This document shows, piece after piece, positions 22,261 to 33,503 of a DNA stretch of 64,000 nucleotides. The notes beneath the pieces are model-generated. The model worked only from the letters and a program-made list of their open reading frames with translations, was not told where the DNA came from and made no database searches. Source of the DNA: Batkoa obscura. Its lineage: Eukaryota > Entomophthoromycota > Entomophthoromycetes > Entomophthorales > Batkoaceae. How positions within the stretch are numbered: the stretch's first letter is position 1; the number at the start of each line of letters is the position of its first letter. The position numbers and the translations under genes are program-made. Location of the stretch: positions 62,001 to 126,000 of the forward strand of contig JASVEC010000005.1 of NCBI GenBank assembly GCA_030770535.1, in the 5' to 3' direction.

Positions 22261-24780
22261 TTATTCTAAATCATTTGAAGTGTTAATTAAAGGGAAATCC
22301 TGGATAACTTGTTGCCATGTTGCTTTTTCATGAACTAAATCACTTAATCGTGAAACAATATCAGTGATCTAAAAATCATCTTTAAATATTTTATACACAA
22401 AAATTATAAACTAAACTTACAGATCCACGGATTTGATTGGTGGTATCTCTTTCACGTAAAGTAATAGTTTCGTCTTCCATAGTAATCATATCTACAGTGA
22501 TAGCAAATGGAGTACCGAGCTCATCATTACGGGAATATCTACGGCCAATTGAGGCTGCTGAATCATCCACTTTTGAGCTAATTCCTTTTTGACGGGTCAA
22601 TTTCACTAATATTAAATTAGTTCATAAATAATCTGTAATAACAAAATATAAATTACAAAGTTTCTTGATAACTGGGTTAAATTCTGGGCGATTTGAAATA
22701 GGTAAAATCAAACATTTGGTTGGAGCAACTGAAGGTGGGAATGATAAAACCTATTTATATTATTATTGTTATTATCATTGTTGTTATTATTGTTATCATT
22801 TTAATGTAAAATTACCCCACGCTCTTCAGATTCTTCACGAGTCCAATAAACATGTTCTAATAGTGAATATAAGATACGACCAATACCGAAGGATGGCTCA
22901 ATTACATTTGGAGTAAATTCTCTGACTAAATTAAATATTAATATTGTAACAAAATATTATGTATTATTATTAGTAATTACCGTGTTCTTTTACTTGGATT
23001 TTTTCAACTTTAACCATATCTTCAGTAAGCTCATACTCTTTTCCATCTCCTGGAGATATAATGCATTTTCTATTTTTATTTTAAATACTATTTTATACTA
23101 ATTAATCAATAGTAGTTACTCTTTCAAATCTGCTGCTAACTTATTTAACTCCTCTTCATTGAGGTTAGTTAAATATTCTTCAACAGTTTTTGCATCTCTC
23201 TTAAGCTTGGATCCAAATACTTTCTTATTAATAACAGCTTGAGTTTTATCATAAATGACTGGCTCAGCTAATGCTTTACGTACAACTAGTTTTTCTTTAG
23301 TACGCTTAGCATGTACTGTAAGATCATAAGCTGATCTATCAGCACATCCTACACATTCGATCCATCCCTAAGATAAAATTAAAGCAATTTTATTAGTAAA
23401 ATTATAAATATTTACGTAAGTTGTATGAATTTCAGCATCCCAACAATCAGAAGCATAATGGGCCATTTCATTTGGCATATGTTGACGGAATCTAAGTTTA
23501 TCAGCTTTGATACCAATCTTAGTGAGGAAAAGATAGATACGGACCAAAAAATAACCTAAAGTTTGATTATCTACTAATTTCTATCATGTTATTAGCAATA
23601 TATACTAAGCTTATATTAAATGATAACTTACCTTTTCAACAGCTTCACCAATAGCAACTTCAGTAAGCTCAGTTTTACCACTGATTTGAGTTTCAGCACT
23701 TAATAATCTTAATTTAATGTCTTTTACTTCATCAAACCTATCGTGGTTCTTATCTTCTGGGTCAACAAAATGCTCAATTTCTGCCATAGTGAATTCACTA
23801 AACAATATTATAAATACAAAATAAAATATTTAAAAAACTTACCGAACACGTAATAAACCTGAACGAGGAGAAATTTCATTGCGAAAAGCTCTACCAATAA
23901 GAGCTGAAGCAAAAGGTACTTTTTCGTTATTGAACTCTAATAATTTTTTGAAGTTCAAAAATTGACCTTGGGCAGTTTCTGGACGTAAATAACTAAATTA
24001 ACTTATTAATACTGATAACATAATTTGGATTTATGATTTACCCCTTAATATTGCCAGAGGGGCCAATAGCAGTTTCAAACATTAAATTGAATTCCTTAGG
24101 TTCAGAAAGTGGGTTTTTAGCTTCTGGTGAGGTGATGTTATATTTCTTAATAATTTCATTTAAAGCTGGTCCATCATAATTATCAATCTATTTTCAGTAT
24201 GTTAAGCATAATCTTTTTTTTAAAAAACAATTTACTTGAGCTAAAATGACTTCGTATTCCTGTTTAATTTGGTCATCTAACTTAACATTAACAACCGCAT
24301 TCTTCTTCTTACGCCCTTTTTTAACCTGTTCTTTATTGTCTTCTTCTTTAACCTCGATTTCAGTGGCTCTGGCTAATTTATCTCCTTCTAATTGAGCCTC
24401 AATAAAACCCTCTACTAAGTGATCTGCTCTAAAAATTTCGCCATTAACTAAGTCTTTAACCATCCAATCAGCAAACTTCTCAACATGACCACTAGTCTTT
24501 AAAACTTCTTCAGGTGTGGTGATACTACAGTCTAATTCCAGCATATCTTCTTCTAATACAAAGTGTTGGCGCCATAAGTTGATAATGTTTGCTTGTAAAG
24601 CAGTTCCTGGTGGCCCATAATCAAATAAACCAGCTACACCTAATAATTGTTAGGGTTAATTATTTTATTTGAGTTATTAATAAATAAAATACCTCCATAG
24701 ATGGAAAATGAAGGAGCATAAAAGAAACGTTTGCTAAGGATTTGTTCAAGTGCACTACGATCAATGTCTTTTGTAGTCAT
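22261..24780 (-). CDS. Glycyl-tRNA synthetase (class II, eukaryotic alpha2 type)
   Basis: Charges tRNA-Gly; in fungi one gene commonly serves cytosol and mitochondria. It starts [20 protein letters not shown] at 24780, with [20 protein letters not shown] and a Lys/Glu-rich insertion ([20 protein letters not shown]). Class II core follows: [54 protein letters not shown] and [20 protein letters not shown]. Further exons to 22261 carry the [13 protein letters not shown] motif and the anticodon-binding domain ([32 protein letters not shown]). About nine short introns break it up. A TTATTRT-rich tract at about 22755-22800 lies in one intron. The annotated start lacks an obvious mitochondrial presequence; an upstream non-AUG start could supply one, but I see no proof. 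Confidence 0.93.
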
Positions 24781-25563
24781 TTTTTAAATTGAATTATAGT
24801 CTTATTGATGATTATATACCCTTATTAATATAAAAAACAAAGTCAAGCGTGGTTTAAATTTGATTTTGTATCACAATGAGTAATCAAGAGTTGGATCAAA
24901 TTTTGAGTTTTTAATGGGATTTCTATGCGTGATATCCCCTATTTGAGGTATACTTTCCTGTTTGGAAAATGAAAAATTTGCAAGTATAATAGGTCATTGT
25001 CTTATAGCTTTAGATACTATTTGAGCTTTGGTATTATCTTTTTTAATAATTATAGATAATGTGATACAATGTAAATGGGAGCCATCACTTTAAATATTTA
25101 ATAACAATTTTTAAGGCGTATTTAAATAATTAAAAATTAGATATTAGCAAAAATGCTTTAACTTTAAAGTATGATTGCTGTCATTATATCTATATTGTAA
25201 AATGTAAATATACAGCATTTATTTACAATTGTTGTAAACAGTATATTTACTACCAAAAAAATTGCTTTGAATTTTTGATAAAATAAATTTTGAATTTATT
25301 TATAATTCAAACATAAAAATGCTTTAAAACTTATAGGATAATTTTAAATAATGAAACACCAAAATAGTATTGATAAAGTTTTGTCAATTATTAATATTTT
25401 TAGTTATTTGTTGTATGGATTTCTAATTTATCGTAATTTATGTAAGAATAAAATAAATGAATTTAGTATATAACAGGCTTAAGGATTAGCTTTGCAATAC
25501 ATAATGGAGGTAATTGAAATATTATAACGAATTAGATAAAATTTATTAATTGCAGTGTTAGGT
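24781..25563. other. Gene-free interval
   Basis: 783 bp between the GlyRS start and the 3' end of the PAP2 gene. AT-rich, with no repeat or RNA gene recognised. The stretch 24960-25050 shares a short CTATTTGAGC word with the MITE family but lacks its ends. Confidence 0.45.
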
Positions 25564-26710
25564 TTAAGCCATTGTCAACCTACAATCATCATGATCTCTG
25601 AGACCAGATCCTTGTACGTTACTATCTGAACTCCCTTCAAAATCATCCTTTTTATTTGCATCATCAATAGTAATCTCATTTGGTCCGCCCAAATCATCAT
25701 GGTTTGTTGTAGTATCATCTTTATCTTTCTTAATCCTTGGGCTATACGGTATTTGGGAGTAACGATCAGCAATCGATGGATAGTACTGGTGATAACTAAA
25801 ATATGACAATACAATGCCTATAATTCCTCCTACTAGTACATCTGACCAATGATGTCTAAAATCTTGTATACGAGTTATTGAAATAAATAGTGCACCTAAC
25901 ATTGGTAAAATCACGATAAATGTTTTGTAAGTATGCCCCTTTCTATCAAATACATGTAATTTTCCAGCAAGGTAAAGACTTAAATAGGTTAATCCACAGA
26001 ACGAAACTAATAAAAATGTTTAGGAAGTATAAAATAAAAATAGTCCCATTTACCTGCAGCATGGCCTGAAGTAAAACTTCTTTGGCCTTCTTTTATAATA
26101 CTTTGATCGGGTTGAGTGCATATACTTGCGTCAAAAAGTGAAAATTTAGGGTCTGTAGTTAAACCCTCTGGCAATTTCGGCATACATCTGGCCAAAAAAT
26201 CTGGTCGATGCCTTCCAATAGTAAATTTGAACGATATAATCAAAACTAAGGTTAATGATATTGCAAGGAACAAACCTAATAACAATTAGCTTAATTAGGA
26301 AATTCATTATTGTTAACTACCCAATGAGCCATGGTGTAAATCATGAGGGCTTTTACGTATTATTATCGAAATAAAGAGTATTATAAGGAATGGAATTAAT
26401 GCGCCATACACCTTTTAAATATTAGAAAACTAATTTAATAGCCTACAACTGTAATTACCGCTAACATAGGCTCCGATATTGTATCATATACTTTATAAGG
26501 ATAGCTAATAGATTTATCTTCTACTGAAAAAGGTCGTTGAAAAGGTGTAAGCAAATACATCAACATAAATAGTAGCAGCAAAACCAGAGTAACAAACCAG
26601 TCTACTAAATAAGACAGTAGTAGTCTTACAATCCTAGATTGTCTCAAGTACCATCTTGTAAATCTATTTGGGGTTTTATTTTTGTGTACTTCTTTTCTCT
26701 TAAAAAACAT
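25564..26710 (-). CDS. PAP2-family lipid phosphate phosphatase
   Basis: Integral membrane phosphatase predicted to act on phosphatidic acid, diacylglycerol pyrophosphate or similar lipids (Dpp1/Lpp1 or LPP type). It starts MFFKRKEVHKNKTPNRFTRW at 26710, followed by several membrane helices. The three-part phosphatase signature is present: KFTIGRHRPDF (KX6RP-like), RSFTSGHAAG (SGH with Thr replacing Pro) and SITRIQDFRHHWSDVLVGG (SRX5HX3D-like, with Thr in place of Ser). The C-terminus after the last helix (YSPRIKKDKDDTTTNHDDLG onward) is long, acidic and cytosolic. Introns lie near 26415-26446, 26284-26320 and 25990-26052. Lipid specificity cannot be read from the sequence. Confidence 0.9.
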
Positions 26711-26902
26711 TATTTTGATTTCTGACTTTTCTCCGCAAAAATTATTATAGCTGTCTTCAATTCTTTTATACTTTTGGCTATATTAACAAGCTTTCTATTT
26801 GGCCACTATGATGTCAATCTCACACTATGATCTCATATTTTCTCATTACATAATACAACCGGTTCATTATTTCAGCTTAAATTTAATGCTACATAATAAA
26901 AA

Positions 26903-27001
26903 TATGAGGGTATTTTTTTGTTTGAGAATTTCAATAACAATTTTTCCACTCAAATAATATTTAAAAATGGAGAAAGTGATGAAACCAAAAAAACGTCCAT
27001 A
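26903..27001 (-). mobile_element. MITE copy 5
   Basis: 99 bp, minus orientation, TA at both ends. Left TATGAGGGTATTTTTTTGTTT, right AAAAAAACGTCCATA. The central site is mutated (CTCAAATAATATTTAAAA), so the usual AGCGCT palindrome is lost. Confidence 0.85.
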
Positions 27002-27701
27002 TATAGACTATTCAAAGTATTAAGCATGTCATTCAATACATTTTTATTGAATGATATTTTAATACATTATCAACTATAACAAAATATTTTAGTATTAAGT
27101 TAAATTAAAAATCAAATTGATTTTAAAAGTGGCTAAGGGTTTGTAGATTATAAATAGTTAAAAAAGAAAATTCTGAGCTAAATTTGATTTGACTATATTT
27201 TAATTATATCTAGGAAATAAAAGCAAATTTCAAATCAACTTAATTCATTACCTACTTTAAATTATGACAATAACTTTAATATTTTATAGCTCTTGGAAAT
27301 GATACAAGTATCAATGGCTTTATAGGTAATATCATGTTAAATAACACAGTGTAGTAAAATATTGATAGTAATAATTTTGGCAGTAAAAGTTAAAATTATA
27401 ATTCATGAACTTTGATCCGATCATTGGGTAAAACTATTTTAAGGTTAAAAATTAAGTAATTGAAAACAAAATTCTCACTGTTTTTTCCTGATATTTCAAT
27501 AATTTAATATTTCACTTATAAATAAATTAATAGGTGATAGTAACTATTAAAACTATACAAAACCAATATTTAATCAAAAAAATGAAATATTTTGAACTTG
27601 AATCCCGTTTGTTTTATAAATCTTTAATACTGGTCACAAACAGTGATTATTCTCATTCTCACTTGTCAATACAAAACAAAATTGTTCAAATAATTGCAAC
27701 T

Positions 27702-27865
27702 GTTAGAACAGCTTTCAGCTAGATGGCTTTGTGTTTTTTAATCTGTGATCAATTTATTTTAATATGAATTTAAGGACTCGAGCTTTGTAAAATTTTTAAT
27801 TCATATTTAAAATTTTAACTTCAAACTAAAAACAATGAAAGACATCTAACTGGAAGCTGTTTTAA
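27702..27865. repeat. Imperfect inverted repeat (fold-back) of about 164 bp
   Basis: The left arm starts GTTAGAACAGCTTTCAGCTA. The complement of the right end reads GTTAAAACAGCTTCCAGTTA, and similarity continues through AGATGKCTTT to the inner TTAATATGAATT / AATTCATATTTAA pairing. The loop contains a CTCGAG palindrome (27777-27782). Its ends do not match the MITE family above. Confidence 0.7.
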
Positions 27866-27970
27866 CCAGCCTTGATCAATGCAAAAATTTACAATTAGTG
27901 AATTGAAAGTATCACTGCTGCGAAAGTTTATATAGTAACAGTATTGAATGGAGGATGAGTTTTAAACCTA

Positions 27971-29927
27971 ATGGATGAAAAGATAGCAAGGTTAAAAGAG
28001 ATTTTTGAAGACATAGGTGTAGAGGATATAGCTAACGTATTGACTAAAAAAGTGAATGGGGATGTAGATTTGGCCGTTGAGCATTTGATTTCGTGGCAAA
28101 GTGTTAAAAAGGCTAGTAACATTGATAATTTTATTAAAATTAAGTTGGGAAATAATGAAAGCAGTAGAGTGAGTAAGATAGAAGGACAAATAATGAAGGG
28201 AGCAATCAAAAAACTATAAAGTATATAATAGATGATGAGAGTTCCAAAGATGATGAACTAAGTAACTCAAATACAAATGAAATAGTAGAAGTGATTGACT
28301 TAGATGAAGAATTATCTATTGATATCTCAAAATCATATAAGAATAATCCTCGTTCAAAAGCAAAAAGTATTGACAAATCTGAAACCATAAACAAATGGAA
28401 TAAAATATTAGAAAAGAAAAGAAAAATTGATAAATCAAATGATAATTCTAACATTAAGGCAAACTCGATTCCATTTCTTTATCTTACTAAATCTATTAAA
28501 GAAGATACTCGTGGAGACGACAACAAAGAAAATCCAAATGAAACACAAAGCGCTTTAGAAAGTAGTTCAAAAAATGAACTTGAAACTGATTCAAGCAATT
28601 TGGCGTTTAATCAAGGATGTGCTATCCGTCAATCTTCATCTTCATTGAGTACTTTGTCTTTAGTGAGGCGTATTGATACAGCCGAAAAATGGAAAGAGAT
28701 ACTTAACACAAAAGCTGAAAATGAAACGAATTCAAATAAGCTAGCAGATAATCAAGGAGGGACAATTAGTAAATCTTCCTCTTCATTAAGCACAGCCTCA
28801 CTAGTTAAACGTATCAATGCAGTAGAAAAATGGGAAGGCGTGTTGTCACCAAGACCAGAATACGAAGAGCTCGAAAATATACAAAAGCAGTTTGAAACTG
28901 TGGATACATGGTCTGATTTATTAAAGGCTAAGGAATTAAAAAATGAGTCACTGAAAAAAACAAGGCAGAGAAACCCAGTACTTTACATCCATAATTCCAA
29001 GCTTCTTAAAAGACATTTGCCAGCTACTAGCGTTCACAATGGGTTCTTAGATAAACAGTTGGCTTTGAGTTTGTTTTATAAACTTAAAAAAGATAGCTTG
29101 GAATGGAATACATATAGCATGTATCTGTTTGAAAGGAAGGTTGAGTCCCCACATAAAACTCACTCTTACTGTATAAATGATGATAGTTTTCCAGATGGTC
29201 AATACTATTTTAATGGAAATAGAGTAAGTAAGCCTACCCCATACTTTGATTTTTTAAAATTAGCTTCAGAATTGGTGACTGAGTTTGTGAATGAAGAAAG
29301 GATAAAACGAGAAGAGTATTTGATTACATGCTATAATTTATGCCATTTACTGATTCATTTAGACATCCCTTAGATCTTGGTTCCGATCACACTTGGCAAG
29401 CCAACTATGCGGTAACCAACATATATGAAACAGGAAAAAACTCAGTTGGTTGGCATACGGATAGATTAACCTATTTAGGGCCAAGGCCAATCATAGCCTC
29501 TTTATCATTAGGGCCAACACGTGAATTTCGATTAAGAAAAATGGGCTCCGATTCCAACCAAACGATCTGTTCTATACCCTTACGCCACAATACTCTCCTC
29601 ATCATGTGGGGTCCAACCCAAGAAGAATATAAACACTGTGTGCCACCTCAGCCTACCTTAACGCCTTATCCAGACGACAACACAGCAAGAATCAATATCA
29701 CCTTTAGGTACTTTCCAAAAGCTTTTGGTCCAAAGAATACCCCCTTTTGTTATTGTAAAGTGCCATGTGATCTTAGGGTGATTAATAAAGATCCTAAGCA
29801 GTTTGGAAAGTATTATTTCAAATGCATAAGTGAAGAGGGCACAGGTAAAAAGGGATGTGGGTATTTTAAGTTTATTGAGTTTCCAGATTACCCGGCCTCA
29901 TGCTTTAACATAGATATGTTGGATTGA
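27971..29927 (+). CDS. CUE-AlkB-GRF protein (2-oxoglutarate/Fe(II) dioxygenase, nucleic-acid dealkylase type)
   Basis: Likely demethylates alkylated DNA or RNA bases. Exon 1 (from 27971) encodes a CUE-like ubiquitin-binding helix bundle: IARLKEIFEDIGVEDIANVL, then DVDLAVEHLISW. An intron lies near 28170-28239; its exact junction is uncertain. A disordered region follows with four W-x-x-x-L repeats (NKWNKILEKK, EKWKEILNTK, EKWEGVLSPR, DTWSDLLKAK), two embedded in a duplicated block of about 45 residues. The AlkB domain spans a 48-nt intron (about 29315-29362). Its catalytic signature is visible: VGWHTDR (HxD), KHCVPP (distal His) and RINITFR (2-oxoglutarate Arg). A GRF zinc finger closes the protein (CYCKVPCDLRV, YYFKC, GCGYFKF). 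CUE and GRF domains suggest recruitment to ubiquitin and single-stranded nucleic acid (inference). Confidence 0.87.
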
Positions 29928-30180
29928 AATATGATTTTAAAATAGTTTTGAACCATAATCGTAAACAATTTATTTAGTTTAAACAAATTTATATGTTTTT
30001 ATAAATGACTATAATCTGATAATATATGAGTTTAAATGTGAAAATATAAGTATAAATCAAAATCAAAATTTAACATAATTATGATTCGAAATAAATCATT
30101 TATTCTACCTTCTATATAATTAACATTATACACTAGATTTCAAATACTTATTTAAACCATAATCATATAAATTTAATATA

Positions 30181-31408
30181 TTATTTATCTTCAATATTTA
30201 AAGATTCAACGTTTGGTAACTCCTGCTTATTTTCACCTTTTTTACCTTCTTGTTCTTTTTGGATAATATGATCAGGTTTAGGTGTATACTTCTTAACCTT
30301 CTTTTTAGTTTCTTTAACTGGAGCTGGATAAGCCAGTTCAATTAACTCCTTCATTTCAGCTGAGCTAAAGTGTTCTCTGACAGGTGCCAACAGATCCGAT
30401 AAATAAGAAGCAACTGCTTTTTTAAGGTCCCCAGGGTGTATCTTTTTATCGGCAAAGTCAGCTTCCAATGGTTGAAAGCTTTCGTAGGTGACATTACCAC
30501 CCCATTCTTCAGCACGTTGTATAGTGAAGATAGCTTTATCCCCTCTTAAACTTGAAATTGGAAATAAAACAAACTTAGCAAACGATAATACCCCATTATT
30601 TTCAATATTGCCTTCTTCACAGAAGGCCTTTTTAATCTTCTTTTCAATTGCTTTAGGTTCATCCAAGAGATCGATCTTTGAATCTGGATCAGAAGCTGAC
30701 ATCTTTGATCCCGTTAATCCAGGCACCATAAAATTCATTAAATGAGAACGTTTTTTATATCCTAATTGTGGTAAATACTTCTCAGCAAAAGTGAAAATCT
30801 TTCTTTGGTCTACACCACCAAACTGAGCATCAACTTTAAGGTATTCTTCATCTAAGGCCTGTAAACCGGGATAAAGTAAACCACTCAATAATGGGGACTC
30901 AACCTGTTTGACCACTTCAGCACCAGCTTTTTTGGCATCGTGTTCGGTCACTGAAGCACAAAGCTTATAATTGTCCATGTTGTAAGCTTCGGTAAGTTGG
31001 TAGCTAGAACCTACTACGAATTTCAAATTTTCAATTGGCACATTGATCGACTTTAATAAACTTTTAATTGCATTTTCATAGTACTTGGTGCGGTGTTTCA
31101 CCAACTCTAAAGGTGCTTTCATGTTATCAAGGAAGGCATGTACATCGGCTAATAATATAGTAACCTAAAAAGATTAAACTAAATAAATATGCATGACTGT
31201 TAATAAATATAGTTACCTCACAACCAGCCTTAAGGAAGTCAGCAATCTTAGACATTGGTACAAAATAACCAACATGGGGACGACCGGTTGGAGCAGTACC
31301 CCAATAAATTTTAAGGTTACGTTCGGCTAAGATTTTTTTTATCTCTTGCTCTCCAAGTACCTCTTGTAGGTTACGTTTGATAAGCTCTAATTTTTGTTGG
31401 CTGTCCAT
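30181..31408 (-). CDS. Tyrosyl-tRNA synthetase, cytosolic
   Basis: Class I synthetase charging tRNA-Tyr. It starts [20 protein letters not shown] at 31408; one intron (about 31165-31220) interrupts after LKAGCE. The HIGH-like motif is [12 protein letters not shown] and the KMSKS-like motif is [38 protein letters not shown] and [19 protein letters not shown] (Tyr-binding region) are typical of the archaeal/eukaryotic enzyme. The C-terminus is Lys/Glu-rich ([19 protein letters not shown]) with no EMAP-II domain, as in fungi. Total about 390 residues. Divergent from the UBX gene, with 195 bp between the starts. Confidence 0.95.
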
Positions 31409-31603
31409 GGTTAAACTAAAAAAGTAAAGCTTTAAATTTCTAAATTTTCTCAATACCACTCCTTATTTTTTAGCATCCCTTTTATACTGACCAATAAAGT
31501 CGCAGTATTTTGCAGTTATTTATGAGCTGGCTTGTAATCTAAATAATAGTGAGTCATAAACTAAAGCTCATTTTTTATAAATTAATTTCACAGTTTTTTA
31601 AAA

Positions 31604-33370
31604 ATGTCCTTAGAAACTTTAACAGATTCTCAAAGATCAGCATTAGAAACATATTTGGATATTACTGGGGAGTCTGATATCGAAAATGCCATAGTCAACT
31701 TGAAAAAGTATGGTTTCGACTTAGAAAAAGCGTTAACTACTCACTTTGATGAACCAGAACAAAGCTCTTCAAGCATAGAGCCTTCGTTACAAGATAACTT
31801 AACTAACTTAAACGATAGTTTTAATGATGGACCATCATCGAATACCAGAAGTCCTAACAATAGGCCAGCTAACAACTCAAGCAGTTTCAGCTTACTTTCT
31901 TTATTTTCATGGCCTTTCAACTTGGTGCTTGACTTACTTTTAAAAGTGATTTCCTTTCCAATGTATCTCTTTTCAGGTTATAGAACCATTGGTGCTGGTA
32001 GACCCAGAGAAGCTGCCCATTTCCCATTCAATGTGCAATTTAATGAAGTTTATGGAAATATTCATCCACAATTTATTTCCATGGAGTATCCACAGGTAAA
32101 TTTCGTTTAGGACTTGACAGCTTTATTTAATATCAAATATAAATAGGTCGTAGAAAAAGCCAAGAGAGAATTAAAATATTTGTTAGTAGTACTTCAGTCA
32201 GATGAGCATGACGACACTGACGAATTTTGCCGGTAAGATAAGCTAACTGATAAATTTAATTTATTGATGTTTTTATAGTAAAACTTTATGTTCACCATTA
32301 TTATGTGATTTTATACAATCTAAAAATATTTTGGTTTGGGGCGGCAATGTTAGATATACTGAAGGTTATCAAGGTGAGTCAAGTTGAATATATTGATACA
32401 AAGTTAACTTTATAAATAGTTAGCGTTACATTACAAGTGAACACTTATCCTTTCCTTGCCTTGGTTGCTTTGAAACCAAGAGGAAGTGAAAATAACTCAA
32501 ATATTATGGCTGTATTAGATAGGATTGAAGGTAATAAACATATGATTTAAAAACGGATTGTTAATAAATGGTTAAAGGACTTACTGGGCCAGAAGAAGTA
32601 ATAGCAAGAATTACTAGACAGATAGAACGACTTGATCCAGAGTTGATTGTATTGAGAAGTGAAAGAGCTGAACAAGAAGCAGCTAGAATGATTCGAGAAC
32701 AACAAGATATGGCTTATCAAAATTCACTTTTAGCTGATCAAGAAAAGGTAGGTAGTAATAAACCATTGAATTTTACAGTTTATTTATTATTTTAGGCTAA
32801 ACGCCGTGAAAAACAAAGGGAAGAAGAAGAAAGAGAAGAGCGTAGATTAAAGGCAGAGTTTGAAAACAAAGCTTTACAAGCCAGAGTAAGTGTTAGCAAG
32901 AAATTTCATATTGTTATTTAGTTTATTTATTAATTTTATCATAGTATCATTATCTCTACCACAACAAATTGTTACAACAACTTAGTTTAGAGTCCAATTC
33001 AAGTGAACCCAATGTATCACGTTTTAGCATTCGATTATTAAATGGAGAAAGAGCAATACGTCGCTTTAGAGCAAGTGATACGATATTGGTAAGAGATCAT
33101 TTTTATAACAAAAAGATATTTTTATTGTATATTTTTATTTAGGATCTTTATGAATATGTGGAAACTTTGTTACCTTTGGAGGAGGATGCACCTACCACGC
33201 CTCATAGTGAAAGTATCGATGAATTGCCTGATGACTACCAACATCAATTTTTATTTCGTCTTCATTCTGCCTTTCCAAGAACTTGCATTGAACCTACTGA
33301 AACTATATTAAGCGAAACTAATTTTTGGCCTGGAGCTAATTTGATGGTGGAATCTATTTATCTAGATTAG
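31604..33370 (+). CDS. UBX-domain ERAD/lipid-droplet protein (FAF2/UBXD8-Ubx2 type)
   Basis: Recruits the Cdc48/p97 ATPase to the ER or lipid droplets. Domain order: an N-terminal UBA-like bundle (ETYLDITGESDIENAIVNLK, residues about 15-45); a hydrophobic hairpin that would insert monotopically (LLSLFSWPFNLVLDLLLKVI, then SFPMYLFSGYR, about 90-125); a thioredoxin-like UAS domain (KYLLVVLQSDEHDDTDEFCR, LVWGGNVRYTEGYQ, TYPFLALVALKPRG); a charged coiled coil (RREKQREEEEREERRLKAEF); and a C-terminal UBX fold with the p97-contacting FPR loop (HSAFPRTCIE) ending at 33370. Eight exons separated by introns of about 45-60 nt. The order UBA-hairpin-UAS-coil-UBX matches FAF2 rather than FAF1. Confidence 0.93.
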
Positions 33371-33503
33371 AATTAAATAGTATTTTAACACATTAAATAA
33401 ATTTGCTCTTTGTTAAAAACAGTGATAATAATATGTAATGATAATATACAATGATAATAAAATAACAAATGTTTATTTAATAAATTAATAATAATTAATA
33501 GGT

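Larger units (their letters stand above)
26711..27970. other. Intergenic interval with a MITE and a long hairpin
   Basis: 1.26 kb between divergent PAP2 and AlkB genes. It contains MITE copy 5 and an imperfect inverted repeat at 27702-27865. A 62-codon ORF at 27534-27722 overlaps the left hairpin arm and looks accidental. Confidence 0.5.

Noticed and set aside
24960-25050. Possible extra MITE copy (shares CTATTTGAGC)
   Set aside because: No terminal repeats or GGGG ends; a 10-bp match is likely chance.
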